Below, piece after piece: positions 1 through 10,099 of a stretch of DNA of 64,000 nucleotides. The notes beneath the pieces were generated by a model that was not told where the DNA came from, did not search any database, and saw only the letters and a list, made by a program, of their open reading frames with translations. The position numbers were made by a program, and so were the translations under genes. Within the stretch, counting starts at the first letter, position 1. Each line of letters opens with the position of its first letter. The stretch is from Manihot esculenta (lineage: Eukaryota > Streptophyta > Magnoliopsida > Malpighiales > Euphorbiaceae): assembly GCF_001659605.2 (NCBI RefSeq), contig NC_035173.2:13350347-13414346 (forward strand), written 5' to 3'.

Positions 1-230
1 AAACAAGATGAAACCTTGTTAAAAGCTTTAAAGATTTGAAGGAAAACATCAAAACTAACCGTGGAAGGGTTTGGACTCACCTTTGCCCGAAAATGGAGAA
101 GAAAACTCGCCCATGTTCGGACATGGGGCCTTTTATAGGTGGCTGGCCAGACCACCTTCGGAGGCCAAAGGTGCTCCCTAAACTGTACCATGTTCGGCGG
201 CCGAACATGAGGTTTGGCGGCCGAACCTGG
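1..230 (-). mobile_element. Tekay/Del-like LTR E, left part (LTR split by the Athila-like insertion)
   Basis: This stretch matches the promoter-proximal part of the LTRs of the complete elements further right: the same TATA block, the ggctggccag block and TTCGGCGGCCGAA motifs. It continues at 9301-9478, where it ends with the complement of TGTAATACCC, the conserved LTR start. The LTR therefore lies on the minus strand and continues past the left window edge. Bases 226-230 (CCTGG) are the target duplicated by the Athila-like element. Whether E is a solo LTR or part of a full element cannot be told from here. Confidence 0.85.
131..137 (-). promoter_or_regulatory. TATA box of LTR E
   Basis: The minus strand reads TATAAAAGGCC here. 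The same block occurs at the equivalent place in every Tekay-like LTR of the window (15126-15133, 22731-22740, 23691-23700, 31088-31096 and, on the plus strand, near 10741). It sits just upstream of a purine-rich leader, so it is the probable LTR transcription start region. Confidence 0.55.
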
Positions 231-2038
231 TGATAGAGCATAAATTAGCCCATATTATCATGATATTCTTGATGTCTATTTACATCTTTTCTACCTAATT
301 TTGTGGTTTTAATCATGTTTTGCAGATATTAGGTGAAAAGGGACATTCAAGAGAAAATGCTCTTAAAAACGCTCAAAAGTGCAAAATCTGGAAAAGCCAC
401 CTTCGGCAGCACTTTCGACGGCCGAAAGCCCAGTCCAGAGACGAAACTGCCCCACCTTCGGCGGCACCTTCGGCCGCCGAACATTGGCTCCAGAGACGAA
501 AGTCGGCCTCCTTCGGCCGCCAAATCTCCACTTTCGGCCGACGAACCTTCAGAACATAGCCGAAAGTCCAGCCCCTGAAACTCAACTTAGGCAGCCGAAA
601 ATGCGCTCTATTGCACTCTTTCCTTGTTCAAGAAGCCATATCCCAAGTTGCCATATTTGAGGAGCCAAATAAGGGAAATATCTTGAGATCCAAATCTTCA
701 AGATTCACATTTAATTATTGGATTTCAAGATCAAGCTTATTAAGGAAGCCAAATCCCAAGATCACATGTTTTCTACTTAGTGCCATGCACATTCAAAATT
801 CAAAAGGAGTCTCCACCTTCCTTATTAGTGCATGGGCAGCCTCTTAACTCTTTGGGCAACATCTTGAAGACCTTGGGCAGCAATTGAAAAGACCAAAGAG
901 CCCCCACTTGCCTTCCATCACATGCAACTCGTTTTTGCCTTCACTCATGCACAAACAAGGCACATGCAACACCAAGGGCACTTTGGACAGCCTCTAAAAG
1001 TCTCCTGGACTTCCATGAAACCCTAGGCAGCCTCTCAAGACTTATTTAAAGGCTTCAAGAAGACAAGGAAGAGAGCTTTCATCCTCCCAAAATTCGGCCA
1101 AGCAAGGGCAGCCCCTTCTCCACCTTAGTTCTTCATCTTCTTGCTTTCTTTTCATCTATTTTCTGTTTTGGTTCAGCCATGAGTGGCTGAAAACCCCTCT
1201 TTCTAGTTGAAGTTTGGTTGAAACTAAGGTTGTTTAAAGGGTTGTGAGATCTGAACAGAAACTTTTGTCTTTGATTTTATTCAATATTCATGCAATTGTG
1301 CTTAATTCTAAGATTGCTTTGTTATTTTGATCAAATTGGCCACTTGATTCTTGATTGCAAAGTTAATTGATTGTTGGATTAGGATATTTGTTAGTCCGTA
1401 ATTGCTGAAAATATTCTATCCATAGAACACTTGGTGTAAAAACCCAAGAAATTACATGATCTAACACCATCTCATGCGTTTGAGTAGTTAGGGTTTGGAT
1501 CTTTCTTGTTCTTCATGCAATTGGCAATTGTTTTGATGCCTATGGCCCAAGGACATTCCTTGGCAATTTGTTGATTAGTAATTGGTTAGAGGACGTTCCC
1601 TAATCAGTTTGTTCATAAGGAAAGACATGGTGGTGAGAAGCGTCTTCCACCCCCATAACCAACCTATTGAATCAATCAAGATAACCATGTTTCAATGATC
1701 AACCCAAACAACCAAAGTGGATCCATTTCTTCAACTAGACTTTTCTCTTATTGATTTCTCTCTTATTTTAAGATTACTTGCTGTTTTAATTGTTTTCCAT
1801 AGTTGTTAGTCAAATCCTCTCAAAACCCCCCTTTTTACTTTCCTTGCACTTTACTTTTGTTCTGTTTGCAATTACTTGCTTTCTATTGTGTTTTCAATTG
1901 GTTTTATTGGTCTTGACTGAGATAAATAAATAGGTAATCAATTCTCTGTGGATACGATCCTTCACCACTGTCTACAGTTGTAAATTGTAGGTAACCAAGA
2001 AGGTTATTTTTGACCGGCTTCGACAACCGCTCCTGTCA
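231..2038 (+). repeat. 5' LTR of the Athila-like element
   Basis: This 1808-bp LTR runs from TGATAGAGCA to CTCCTGTCA and pairs with 7494-9300. Positions 400-600 hold a GC-rich block of TTCGGCCGCCGAA-type motifs with spacers such as CCAGAGACGAAAGTC. That spacer also appears in the Tekay-like LTRs. The many short overlapping open frames in this block are a by-product of the repeats, not genes. Confidence 0.95.
1041..1052 (+). promoter_or_regulatory. TATA-like box in the Athila-like 5' LTR
   Basis: The sequence TTATTTAAAGGC lies in mid-LTR, followed by a purine-rich leader. It is conserved in the 3' LTR near 8303. It is the best candidate core promoter, judged by sequence only. Confidence 0.4.
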
Positions 2039-2043
2039 AAAAT

Positions 2044-2061
2044 TGGCGCTGTTGCCGGGGA
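2044..2061 (+). other. Primer binding site (tRNA-Asp type)
   Basis: TGGCGCTGTTGCCGGGGA starts five bases after the LTR end. It matches the Athila-type primer site, complementary to the 3' end of tRNA-Asp. One base differs from the usual TGGCGCCGTTGCC form. Confidence 0.85.
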
Positions 2062-2093
2062 ATTGATTTCACTTGTTTGTTTGTTTTTCTTTC

Positions 2094-3566
2094 ATGACCA
2101 GATCTGAAAGTAGGGACACACTGCCCTTTGATCCAGAAATTGAACGCATCATCAGAAGGCTAGGAAAGCAAGCCTCAAACGCAGAACCTTCTGCCCAAAC
2201 TTCCGCCGCCGAAACTCACCAACATTCGGCCGCCGAAAGTCCTGCACTCCAGCAACCAAGTTGCGCACCAATGGCAGAACCTCAAGCACCAGCTGCTGCC
2301 CATGATGGACATGCTGTCCAAGGCCAGATAATTCAAGAAAATCCAGCAAATAGGCCACAAGCACAAAGGGAAAGAACCATGAGGGAGTTAGCAACTCCTA
2401 TAGGTGATTATGCTCCACTTTGCATCACCTACCCACCTCTTACAGTTCCCTTTGAACTGAAATCAGGTTTGATTCATCATCTCCCTAAATTTAGAGGTAT
2501 GCAAAATGAAAATCTACATAAGCACTTAAAAGAATTTAAAATTATTTGCTCATCCATGAGACCTCAAGGGATCTCTGAAGATCATGTTAAACTAAGAGCT
2601 TTCCCTTTTTCATTAGATGACCATGCTAAGGATTGGTTATTTTATTTGCCACCTGGATCTATAACTTCTTGGAATGATATGGTCCAAGCCTTTTTGGACA
2701 AATCCTTCCCACCATCTAAATCAATTGGCATAATAAGAGAAATCACTAGCATAAGGCAAAGACCAACTGAGGACTTATATGATTATTGGGAAAGGTTTGA
2801 AAGACTATGTACAGGTTGTCCACAACATGATATGTCAGACAAAACACTCATTCAGTTCTTCTATGGAGGATTGATTCCATCAGAAAGGAAACTCATAAAT
2901 GTAGCCTGTGGAGGATCTATCCTAGACAAGACACCTAGGGAGATGAAGGAACTAATTTCCAATCTTGCAGCTTCATCTAAGCAATATGAAGAAGAAGGGC
3001 AAACGCAAAGAGGAATCTATGAGGTAAGAACATCCTCTGTTGAATCTCAAATTTCAAAACTAACTTCTCTTGTGGAAAAGATCGCCCTCGGCCAAGTTCA
3101 ACAAATGCAAGCAACTCCACCACCTAGGCCATGTGAGATCTGCTTACATGTAGGACACCCCACTGATCAATATCCTACCCTCCAAGAAGACAATCAGCAA
3201 GTCAATGCAATTGGGAGATACAACAACCAACCTAGATATGATCCATACTCCAATACATACAATCCAGGTTGGAAAGATCACCCCAATTTTAGCTATGGAA
3301 AGAGCAACAGTGATCAGAACTACCAAAGTTACCAAAGAAATCAAGCCCAACCAGCACCTTCAAATCCAAATCAGAACCTTGAGAAGATCATGCAAACAAT
3401 GATGGAAACAATGGTGAACACCATGCAAGGCGTGCGACAAGACCTAGGCCAAATGACCACATCTATGCAAGGCGTGCGACAAGACCTAAGCCAAATGGCC
3501 ACCTCTATAGGCCAACTGCAATCCCAAGGTAAGTTCCCTTCTCAAACTGAAACCAACCTCAGATAG
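2094..3566 (+). CDS. gag: Gag polyprotein of the Athila-like element
   Basis: This is the structural (capsid/nucleocapsid) protein of the retrotransposon. The frame is open from 2073; the ATG at 2094 (MTRSESRD) is the likelier start. The N-terminal 70 residues contain SAAE repeats encoded by the TTCGGCCGCCGAA motif. The centre holds the retrotransposon gag domain (HLPKFRG, DWLFYLPPGSI, EDLYDYWERFERLC). Near 3130 is a zinc knuckle, CEICLHVGHPTDQY, whose last cysteine is replaced by tyrosine. Close to the end, a 15-residue unit beginning MQGVRQDL is repeated twice in tandem (45-bp DNA repeat, 3421-3510). The frame ends at a TAG (3564-3566), after which the same frame continues straight into pol. 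Confidence 0.88.
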   Translation: MTRSESRDTLPFDPEIERIIRRLGKQASNAEPSAQTSAAETHQHSAAESPALQQPSCAPMAEPQAPAAAHDGHAVQGQIIQENPANRPQAQRERTMRELATPIGDYAPLCITYPPLTVPFELKSGLIHHLPKFRGMQNENLHKHLKEFKIICSSMRPQGISEDHVKLRAFPFSLDDHAKDWLFYLPPGSITSWNDMVQAFLDKSFPPSKSIGIIREITSIRQRPTEDLYDYWERFERLCTGCPQHDMSDKTLIQFFYGGLIPSERKLINVACGGSILDKTPREMKELISNLAASSKQYEEEGQTQRGIYEVRTSSVESQISKLTSLVEKIALGQVQQMQATPPPRPCEICLHVGHPTDQYPTLQEDNQQVNAIGRYNNQPRYDPYSNTYNPGWKDHPNFSYGKSNSDQNYQSYQRNQAQPAPSNPNQNLEKIMQTMMETMVNTMQGVRQDLGQMTTSMQGVRQDLSQMATSIGQLQSQGKFPSQTETNLR

Positions 3567-6422
3567 AATGTTAGTGCTATTACCTTGAGAAGTGGCAAAG
3601 AGCTTCAAGATACTAATCATGAGCAAGAAAAAGAACCAAGGCCACCTGAAGCCTCTCCATCTCAATCTGAGCCACCTCATGCGCACAAGACTGATCCGAA
3701 AGTAAGTTTCCACATTCCTCCTCCTTTTCCCAAGAGATTTGAAAGAACACAAAAAGAAAAAGAAGAAAAGGAGATTCTTGACACTTTCAGAAAAGTGCAA
3801 ATCAATATACCTCTGCGAGATGCTGTCAAGCAAATTCCTAGGTATGCCAAATTTCTGAAAGAGCTTTGCACCAATAGAAGAAAGCTTGCTGAAAGAGAGA
3901 AAGTAAGTGTAGGTGAGGTAGTTACTGCTGTTATTAAAAGAGAATTCCCTACTAAATGCAAGGACAAAGGTATGTTTGCTATCTCTTGCAAAATTGGGAA
4001 TGTTGGTATCAAGAAAGCCATGTGTGATCTAGGTGCATCTATTAATGTCATGCCTCTCTCCATCTATAAATCTCTCAATGCATGTGCACTAAAAGAAATA
4101 AGAGTTGTGATACAATTGGCTGATAAATCTGTGGTATACCCCATAGGTGTTCTAGAAGATGTGTTAGTCCAAGTAGATGAACTTGTCTTTCCTGCTGATT
4201 TTTATGTGATTGATACTAAGGAAGATAGTTGCAATACTAGTTCTGACATTCTTCTTGGACGTCCTTTCTTGAGTATTGCTAGAACTAAAATTGATGTGCA
4301 TGATGGTACTCTTACCATGGAATTTGAAGGGGAAGTAATTAAGTACAATGTCTATGATGCCATAAAATATCCACATGATATGTCCCCTGTTTATGGTCTT
4401 GATATTATTGATTGTTTGAGCCAAGATGTATTTAATGAAAATCAAAATTCTGTTTTAGATGATGATCTTTGCAGGATTGAAACCCAGAAACTCAAAGAAA
4501 CAATCTGCAGCGTTCAGCAAATCGAGGTAGCACAGACAGAAGACATTCAGCCGCCGAACATAGCCCACTTTCGGCCGCCAAACCATACTGACCTTCAAAA
4601 ACCCGAATCTGTCGCACCACTTCAGGAAAACACTGTGCAGAAAGAATGCATTCTTCGGCCGCCGAACTCCACTGACTTGCGGAAGCCGAATCCATCGCCA
4701 AAGCTCACTCCGCAACTTGAAGACATTCGGCCGCCGAACGCAGAACCTTTTCGGCCGCCGAACCTCTCCCAACAGGCTCCATCACAAGCAAGCTCTTCTA
4801 ATCAACCTTTGCAACCACCTTCTGATCTGAAACCTCTCCCAGACCATCTGAAATACATGTACTTGGGAGTAAATAAAACACTACCAGTAATAGTGTCCAA
4901 TGAATTGAGCCAACAAGAAGAAGCAAGCCTCTTGAAAGTACTACAGAAACACAAAGGAGCCATAGGATGGACTATTGATGACATCAAAGGTATTTCTCCC
5001 TCCACCTGCATGCATAGAATTCACATGGAAGATGAGTGCAAGCCAGTCAGAGATGCTCAAAGAAGACTAAATCCACCTATGATGGAGGTGGTGAAAAAAG
5101 AGATAGTCAAGCTCCTTGATGCAGGCATCATATACCCAATCTCTGATAGCAAATGGGTGAGCCCTGTACATGTGGTTCCAAAGAAAACTGGAATTACCAT
5201 TGTTCCAAATGCTGAAGGGGAACTTGTTCCCACAAGAGTTCAAAATGGATGGAGAGTATGCATGGACTATAGAAAGCTCAATACTGTGACAAGGAAGGAC
5301 CACTTCCCACTGCCTTTCATTGATCAGATGCTAGAAAGGCTTGCAGGTAAGTCTCACTATTGTTGTCTTGATGGTTATTCAGGTTTTTACCAAATTTCAG
5401 TTGCTCCAGAAGACCAAGAGAAGACTACCTTCACTTGTCCTTTTGGCACTTTTGCCTTTAGAAGAATGCCATTTGGACTATGCAATGCACCTGCCACTTT
5501 TCAGCGATGCATGATGAGCATATTTTCTGACTATGTGGGTCAGACAATTGAGGTATTTATGGATGACTTCACAGTTCATGGAAATTCTTTTGATGAATGC
5601 CTCACCAATTTAGAAAAGATCTTGCAAAGATGCATTGAGACTAACCTTGTGCTTAATTATGAAAAATGTCATTTTATGGTTAATCAAGGTATGGTCTTAG
5701 GACATGTTGTTTCAGCTAAGGGCATTGAAGTGGACAAGGCTAAGGTGGACACCATCAAAAATCTGCCTTACCCCACAAATGTTAGAGACATCTGTTCCTT
5801 CCTTGGACATGCAGGATTCTACAGAAGATTCATCAAAGATTTCTCAAAAATTACTTTGCCATTATGCAGATTGCTCCAACAAGATGTAACATTTGATTTT
5901 GATGCAGATTGCAAAAAGGCATTTGATTTGATTAAAGAATTGCTTGTGACTGCCCCAATTATTCAAGGGCCTGACTGGAACTTACCATTTGAAATCATGT
6001 GTGATGCAAGCAATTATGCAGTAGGAGCAGTCTTAGGGCAACGTGTGGGAAACTCACCCCATGTCATTCACTATGCCTCTCGCACATTGGATTCTGCACA
6101 AAGCAACTATACAACAACTGAAAAAGAGCTCTTGGCCGTTGTATTTGCTTTGGAAAAATTCAGACCATATCTTTTGGGAACCAAAGTCATTGTCTATTCT
6201 GACCATGCAGCCTTGCGATATTTGATCAAGAAAAAAGAAGCAAAACCAAGGCTCATTAGGTGGATTCTACTTCTACAAGAATTTGATCTTGAGATAAGAG
6301 ACAAGAAGGGCAAAGAAAACCTTGTGGTAGACCACCTCAGCCAACTTTCCTCCAGCTCTGCACCATGCCCAGTCAAAGAAGAGTTCCCAGACGAACATCT
6401 GTTCGTCACTCCTTCTGCCTAG
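3567..6422 (+). CDS. pol: Pol of the Athila-like element: protease, reverse transcriptase, RNase H, no integrase
   Basis: The frame continues from gag after one TAG, with NVSAITLRSGKEL as the classic Athila join. An ATG start is absent; the frame is 951 codons and has no internal stop. The aspartic protease begins with CDLGASINVMP near 4023. A linker follows (about 4540-4790) in which TTCGGCCGCCGAA copies encode RPPN tetrapeptides. RT shows YRKLNTVTRKDHFPLP, the FMDD catalytic box near 5560 and MPFGLCNAPATF. RNase H shows CDASNYAVGAVLGQ near 6000 and YSDHAALRYL. After HLSQLSSSS the frame ends within about 30 residues. The integrase zinc finger and D,D,E core that normally follow are missing. 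Confidence 0.9.
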   Translation, partial: NVSAITLRSGKELQDTNHEQEKEPRPPEASPSQSEPPHAHKTDPKVSFHIPPPFPKRFERTQKEKEEKEILDTFRKVQINIPLRDAVKQIPRYAKFLKELCTNRRKLAEREKVSVGEVVTAVIKREFPTKCKDKGMFAISCKIGNVGIKKAMCDLGASINVMPLSIYKSLNACALKEIRVVIQLADKSVVYPIGVLEDVLVQVDELVFPADFYVIDTKEDSCNTSSDILLGRPFLSIARTKIDVHDGTLTMEFEGEVIKYNVYDAIKYPHDMSPVYGLDIIDCLSQDVFNENQNSVLDDDLCRIETQKLKETICSVQQIEVAQTEDIQPPNIAHFRPPNHTDLQKPESVAPLQENTVQKECILRPPNSTDLRKPNPSPKLTPQLEDIRPPNAEPFRPPNLSQQAPSQASSSNQPLQPPSDLKPLPDHLKYMYLGVNKTLPVIVSNELSQQEEASLLKVLQKHKGAIGWTIDDIKGISPSTCMHRIHMEDECKPVRDAQRRLNPPMMEVVKKEIVKLLDAGIIYPISDSKWVSPVHVVPKKTGITIVPNAEGELVPTRVQNGWRVCMDYRKLNTVTRKDHFPLPFIDQMLERLAGKSHYCCLDGYSGFYQISVAPEDQEKTTFTCPFGTFAFRRMPFGLCNAPATFQRCMMSIFSDYVGQTIEVFMDDFTVHGNSFDECLTNLEKILQRCIETNLVLNYEKCHFMVNQGMVLGHVVSAKGIEVDKAKVDTIKNLPYPTNVRDICSFLGHAGFYRRFIKDFSKITLPLCRLLQQDVTFDFDADCKKAFDLIKELLVTAPIIQGPDWNLPFEIMCDASNYAVGAVLGQRVGNSPHVIHYASRTLDSAQSNYTTTEKELLAVVFALEKFRPYLLGTKVIVYSDHAALRYLIKKKEAKPRLIRWILLLQEFDLEIRDKKGKENLVVDHLSQLSSSSAPCPVKEEFPDEHLFVTPSA

Positions 6423-7478
6423 AGGATCATACCATGCACACCACACCCCAGGGAAATACTCAGTTTCCTTTATTCTCTTCTCTCTTCTCTCCTCCTCTTC
6501 TCTCTTCTTTTACATTGAGGACAATGCATAATTTAAGTGTGGGGGTGCATATCTCTTCTCTTCTCTTCATCTTTTCTTCTTCTTTTCTTCCCTCCTCCCT
6601 CTTCTCTTCTTCTATAATTTCTCATGCTTTCAGATTGCAAAATTTTTTTTTTTCCTTTTTTCCTTTCAGTTTTAAGTTAATTAGCCACAGTTGAATTTTA
6701 ATTTGTTTATGCTTTCAATAAAACACACACAACCACAACCTTCTTCTTCTTCTTTTTATTTTGCTCTACTCAAACTTATAAGCTATGTTGGATAAGTCTT
6801 TCTTGCCATGACCCCATTGATGTTATAACTCTTTAAACTTATATTGAATCACTTGCAGTGAGTTGTATTCATATTTGAGAATTGCCTTTTGAATTGAATC
6901 TTTGAGTTTGCTATGGTAAAAAATATATTGATGACCCTCAATTGATTGAGAATAAATTGAAATTGTGTGAATGAACTTAATATGACTTGATTTAGCAATT
7001 GGTGTTGATTTGCCCAAATCATTGAGAGAAAGAAAATTCAGCAAAGGCAAAGACCTCAAAAGCACAAACTCAAAAAAATTGTTCCAATGGTCAAAAGACT
7101 ATGAACAAGGCTAGTAGCCACTTGGATAGGTGACCAACTGAAAAATAAACCTTCAAATCAAAAATAGGTTGGTGACCTTTCCAAGCAAACTCAAGAGTGC
7201 AAAAGCCTGAATAAAGTACTTCAAGGTAAGGGCAAGTCAATCCAAAGGCTAGAAAAAGTCTTAACAAACTAATGTGCATGTCTCTCTTGAGGAAAACAAA
7301 TCCTAGCCATGGTAAGCAAAGGGAAGCAAGGAAAAGAGGTAAGTAATCTTCATGCATATATTCTTCACTGCAATGCTTCAAAATAAGTGTCTAGAGTATA
7401 AGCTTAAGTGGAAATAAGGATCTAGAGGAAGAAAGCTTATTTGACTATGTTTATTTGCTTGAGGACAAGCAAAAGACT
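6423..7478 (+). other. Noncoding 3' region of the Athila-like element
   Basis: No supported gene lies in this 1-kb stretch between the end of pol and the polypurine tract. It holds TTCTCTTC-rich pyrimidine runs (6470-6620), a second polypurine-like motif at 6535-6546 and AT-rich sequence. It takes the place where integrase (and env in some Athila elements) would be expected. Confidence 0.8.
6535..6546 (+). other. Internal polypurine-tract-like motif
   Basis: AAGTGTGGGGGT follows TGAGGACAATGC here. It nearly duplicates the true tract at 7479-7493, which follows TGAGGACAAGC. It could act as an additional plus-strand priming site or be the relic of an older junction. Confidence 0.5.
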
Positions 7479-7493
7479 AAGTGTGGGGGTATT
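7479..7493 (+). other. Polypurine tract of the Athila-like element
   Basis: AAGTGTGGGGGTATT lies immediately before the TG of the 3' LTR. This is the usual Athila plus-strand primer. Confidence 0.85.
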
Positions 7494-9300
7494 TGATAGA
7501 GCATAAATTAGCCCATATTATCATGATATTCTTGATGTCCATTTACATCTTTTCTACCTAATTTTGTGGTTTTAATCATGTTTTGCAGATATTAGGTGAA
7601 AAGGGACATTCAAGAGAAAATGCTCTTAAAAACGCTCAAAAGTGCAAAATCTGGAAAAGCCACCTTCGGCAGCACTTTCGGCGGCCGAAAGCCCAGTCCA
7701 GAGACGAAACTGCCCCACCTTCGGCGGCACCTTCGGCTGCCGAACATTGGCTCCAGAGACGAAAGTCGGCCTCCTTCGGCCGCCGAATCTCCACTTTTGG
7801 CCGCCGAACCTTCAGAACATAGCCGAAAGTCCAGCCCCTGAAACTCAACTTAGGCAGTCGAAAATGCGCTCTATTGCACTCTTTCCTTGTTCAAGAAGCC
7901 ATATCCCAAGTTGCCATATTTGAGGAGCCAAATAAGGGAAATATCTTGAGATCCAAATCTTCAAGATTCATATTTAATTATTGGATTTCAAGATCAAGCT
8001 TATTAAGGAAGCCAAATCCCAAGATCACATGTTTCCTACTTAGTGCCATGCACATTCAAAATTCAAAAGGAGTCTCCACCTTCCTTATCAGTGCATGGGC
8101 AGCCTCTTAACTCTTTGGGCAGCATCTTGAAGACCTTGGGCAGCAATTGAAAAGACCAAAGAGCCCCCACTTGCCTTCCATCACATGCAACTCGTTTTTG
8201 CCTTCACTCATGCACAAACAAGGCACATGCAACACCAAGGGCACTTTGGACAGCCTCTAAAAGTCTCCTGGACTTCCATGAAACCCTAGGCAGCCTCTCA
8301 AGACTTATTTAAAGGCTTCAAGAAGACAAGGAAGAGAGCTTTCATCCTCCCAAAATTCGGCCAAGCAAGGGCAGCCCCTTCTCCACCTTAGTTCTTCATC
8401 TTCTTGCTTTCTTTTCATCTATTTTCTGTTTTGGTTCAGCCATGAGTGGCTGAAACCCCTCTTTCTAGTTGAAGTTTGGTTGAAACTAAGGTTGTTTAAA
8501 GGGTTGTGAGATCTGAACAAAAACTTTTGTCTTTGATTTTATTCAATATTCATGCAATTGTGCTTAATTCTAAGATTGCTTTGTTGTTTTGATCAAATCG
8601 GCCACTTGATTCTTGATTGCAAAGTTAATTGATTGTTGGATTAGGATATTTGTTAGTCCGTAATTGCTGGAAATATTCTATCCATAGAACACTTGGTGTA
8701 AAAACCCAAGAAATTACATGATCTAACACCATCTCATGCGTTTGAGTAGTTAGGGTTTGGATCTTTCTTTTTCTTCATGCAATTGGCAATTGTTTTGATG
8801 CCTATGGCCCAAGGACGTTCCTTGGCAATTTGTTGATTAGTAATTGGTTAGAGGACGTTCCCTAATCAGTTTGTTCATAAGGAAAGACATGGTGGTGAGA
8901 AGCGTCTTCCACCCCCATAACCAACCTATTGAATCAATCAAGATAACCATGTTTCAATGATCAACCCAAACAACCAAAGTGGATCCATATCTTCAACTAG
9001 ACCTTTCTCTTATTGATTTCTCTCTTATTTTAAGATTACTTGCTGTTTTAATTGTTTTCCATAGTTGTTAGTCAAATCCTCTCAAAACCCCCCTTTTTAC
9101 TTTCCTTGCACTTTACTTTTGTTCTGTTTGCAATTACTTGCTTTCTATTGTGTTTTCAATTGGTTTTATTGGTCTTGACTGAGATAAATAAATAGGTAAT
9201 CAATTCTCTGTGGATACGATCCTTCACCACTGTCTACAGTTGTAAATTGTAGGTAACCAAGAATGTTATTTTTGACCGGCTTCGACAACCGCTCCTGTCA
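7494..9300 (+). repeat. 3' LTR of the Athila-like element
   Basis: This 1807-bp partner of 231-2038 ends CTCCTGTCA and is followed by the duplicated CCTGG. Here the GC-rich motifs are slightly more regular than in the 5' LTR, for example TTCGGCGGCCGAA near 7678 where the 5' LTR has TTCGACGG. Confidence 0.95.
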
Positions 9301-9478
9301 CCTGGCTTTCCTTCTTTGGTGCTTTTCTTTCAAAAACTCAATTTCTTTCTTACTTAAAACCTTAAAATACATGAAAACATTTTAGAAAAAACATATTTTA
9401 CCCTTCTAGAGGCTTCCGACATTCGAGATTCCACTGGAAAATAGGAATTCCAATACCGGGGTCTAGCCGGGTATTACA
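9301..9478 (-). mobile_element. Tekay/Del-like LTR E, right part
   Basis: This is the continuation of 1-230 after the Athila-like element. It ends with the complement of TGTAATACCCGGC at 9478, the start of the LTR in its own orientation. The next base is already Tat-like RT sequence, so E was inserted into relic D1. Confidence 0.85.
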
Positions 9479-9790
9479 TTCAATGTCCATCATGATCTGG
9501 TGGTAACCTAAAACGGCATCAAGAAAGGAAACCACTGCATGATCCGAGGTTGAGTCCACTAACTTATAGATAAACAGAAGTGGGTAATGGTCTTTTGGAC
9601 ATGTTTTGTTCAAGTTAGTAAAATCCATGCACATTTTTTAATTCCCAATGACCTTCTTTACCAGTACTACATTAGCGAGCCATATAGGATACCAGACCTC
9701 GTTTATTAATTCTACACTTAACAACTTATTAACCTCCTCCTTAATCACCTACTGCCTCTTCGGTGCAAACTTTCTTTTCTTTTATTGTAC
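9479..9790 (-). pseudogene. Reverse transcriptase fragment of Tat-like gypsy relic D1
   Basis: The minus strand translates to a recognisable start of a Ty3/gypsy RT of the Tat type: KRKFAPKRQ, then WLANVVLVKK, MCMDFTNLNKTCPKDHYPL and FLDAVLGYHQI. At least three in-frame stops break it. The RT is cut at 9478 by LTR E, so its catalytic half should lie beyond the left edge. Confidence 0.85.
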
Positions 9791-10099
9791 CAGTTTTATT
9801 ATTTTATCAATAAAAAGCTTATAGGTGATAAAAGTCAGGTCCACTCCTGTCACATCTTTTGGAGACAAAGTGAAATTGGTCACTCTACATTTTAATAATT
9901 TTATTAAACAATTCTTTATTTCACCAGTTAACGCAGTACCAAATCATCCCTTGTGATCCCTACCTAACTGGGCCTCTTCCACTGAGTCTGCTGGCTTTGG
10001 TTTTATGTGGAAATCAGGCTTCTCTAGCATGTTGATGGGTATCGTTGCTTTTTCAAGACTTTTTATGTAATGTTTGTAACATTCTTGTGTTGACTTATG
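9791..10099 (-). pseudogene. Protease-RT linker of relic D1
   Basis: No intact frame is present. From its position between recognisable protease and RT pieces on the same strand, this is the decayed linker of the D1 pol gene. Confidence 0.5.

Larger units (their letters stand above)
231..9300 (+). mobile_element. Athila-like Ty3/gypsy retrotransposon, integrase-less, TSD CCTGG
   Basis: The element has two LTRs (231-2038 and 7494-9300) that begin TGATAGAG and end CTCCTGTCA. It is flanked by the duplication CCTGG at 226-230 and 9301-9305. Inside are a primer site at 2044-2061, gag, a protease-RT-RNase H frame, about 1 kb of noncoding DNA and a polypurine tract. The primer site, the LRSGK motif at the gag-pol join and the RT type place it in the Athila lineage. 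No integrase or env is present. By eye the LTRs differ at roughly 20 of about 1807 positions, mostly transitions, so the insertion is fairly young. It must have been moved in trans, or have lost integrase very recently. It is nested in LTR E. Confidence 0.95.

Noticed and set aside
320..660. Overlapping open frames on both strands in the LTRs (also 7583-7923, 13044-13241, 14296-14783, 21875-22380, 30254-30490)
   Set aside because: They arise because the GC-rich motif lacks stop codons in any frame and encodes SAAE, FGRR or RPPN by chance. They have no start context or known domain, and the LTR position explains them.
6365..6694. Possible small Ser/Phe/Leu-rich membrane protein after pol
   Set aside because: It is a translation of a TTCTCTTC-type low-complexity run overlapping the pol end; there is no homology or conserved start.
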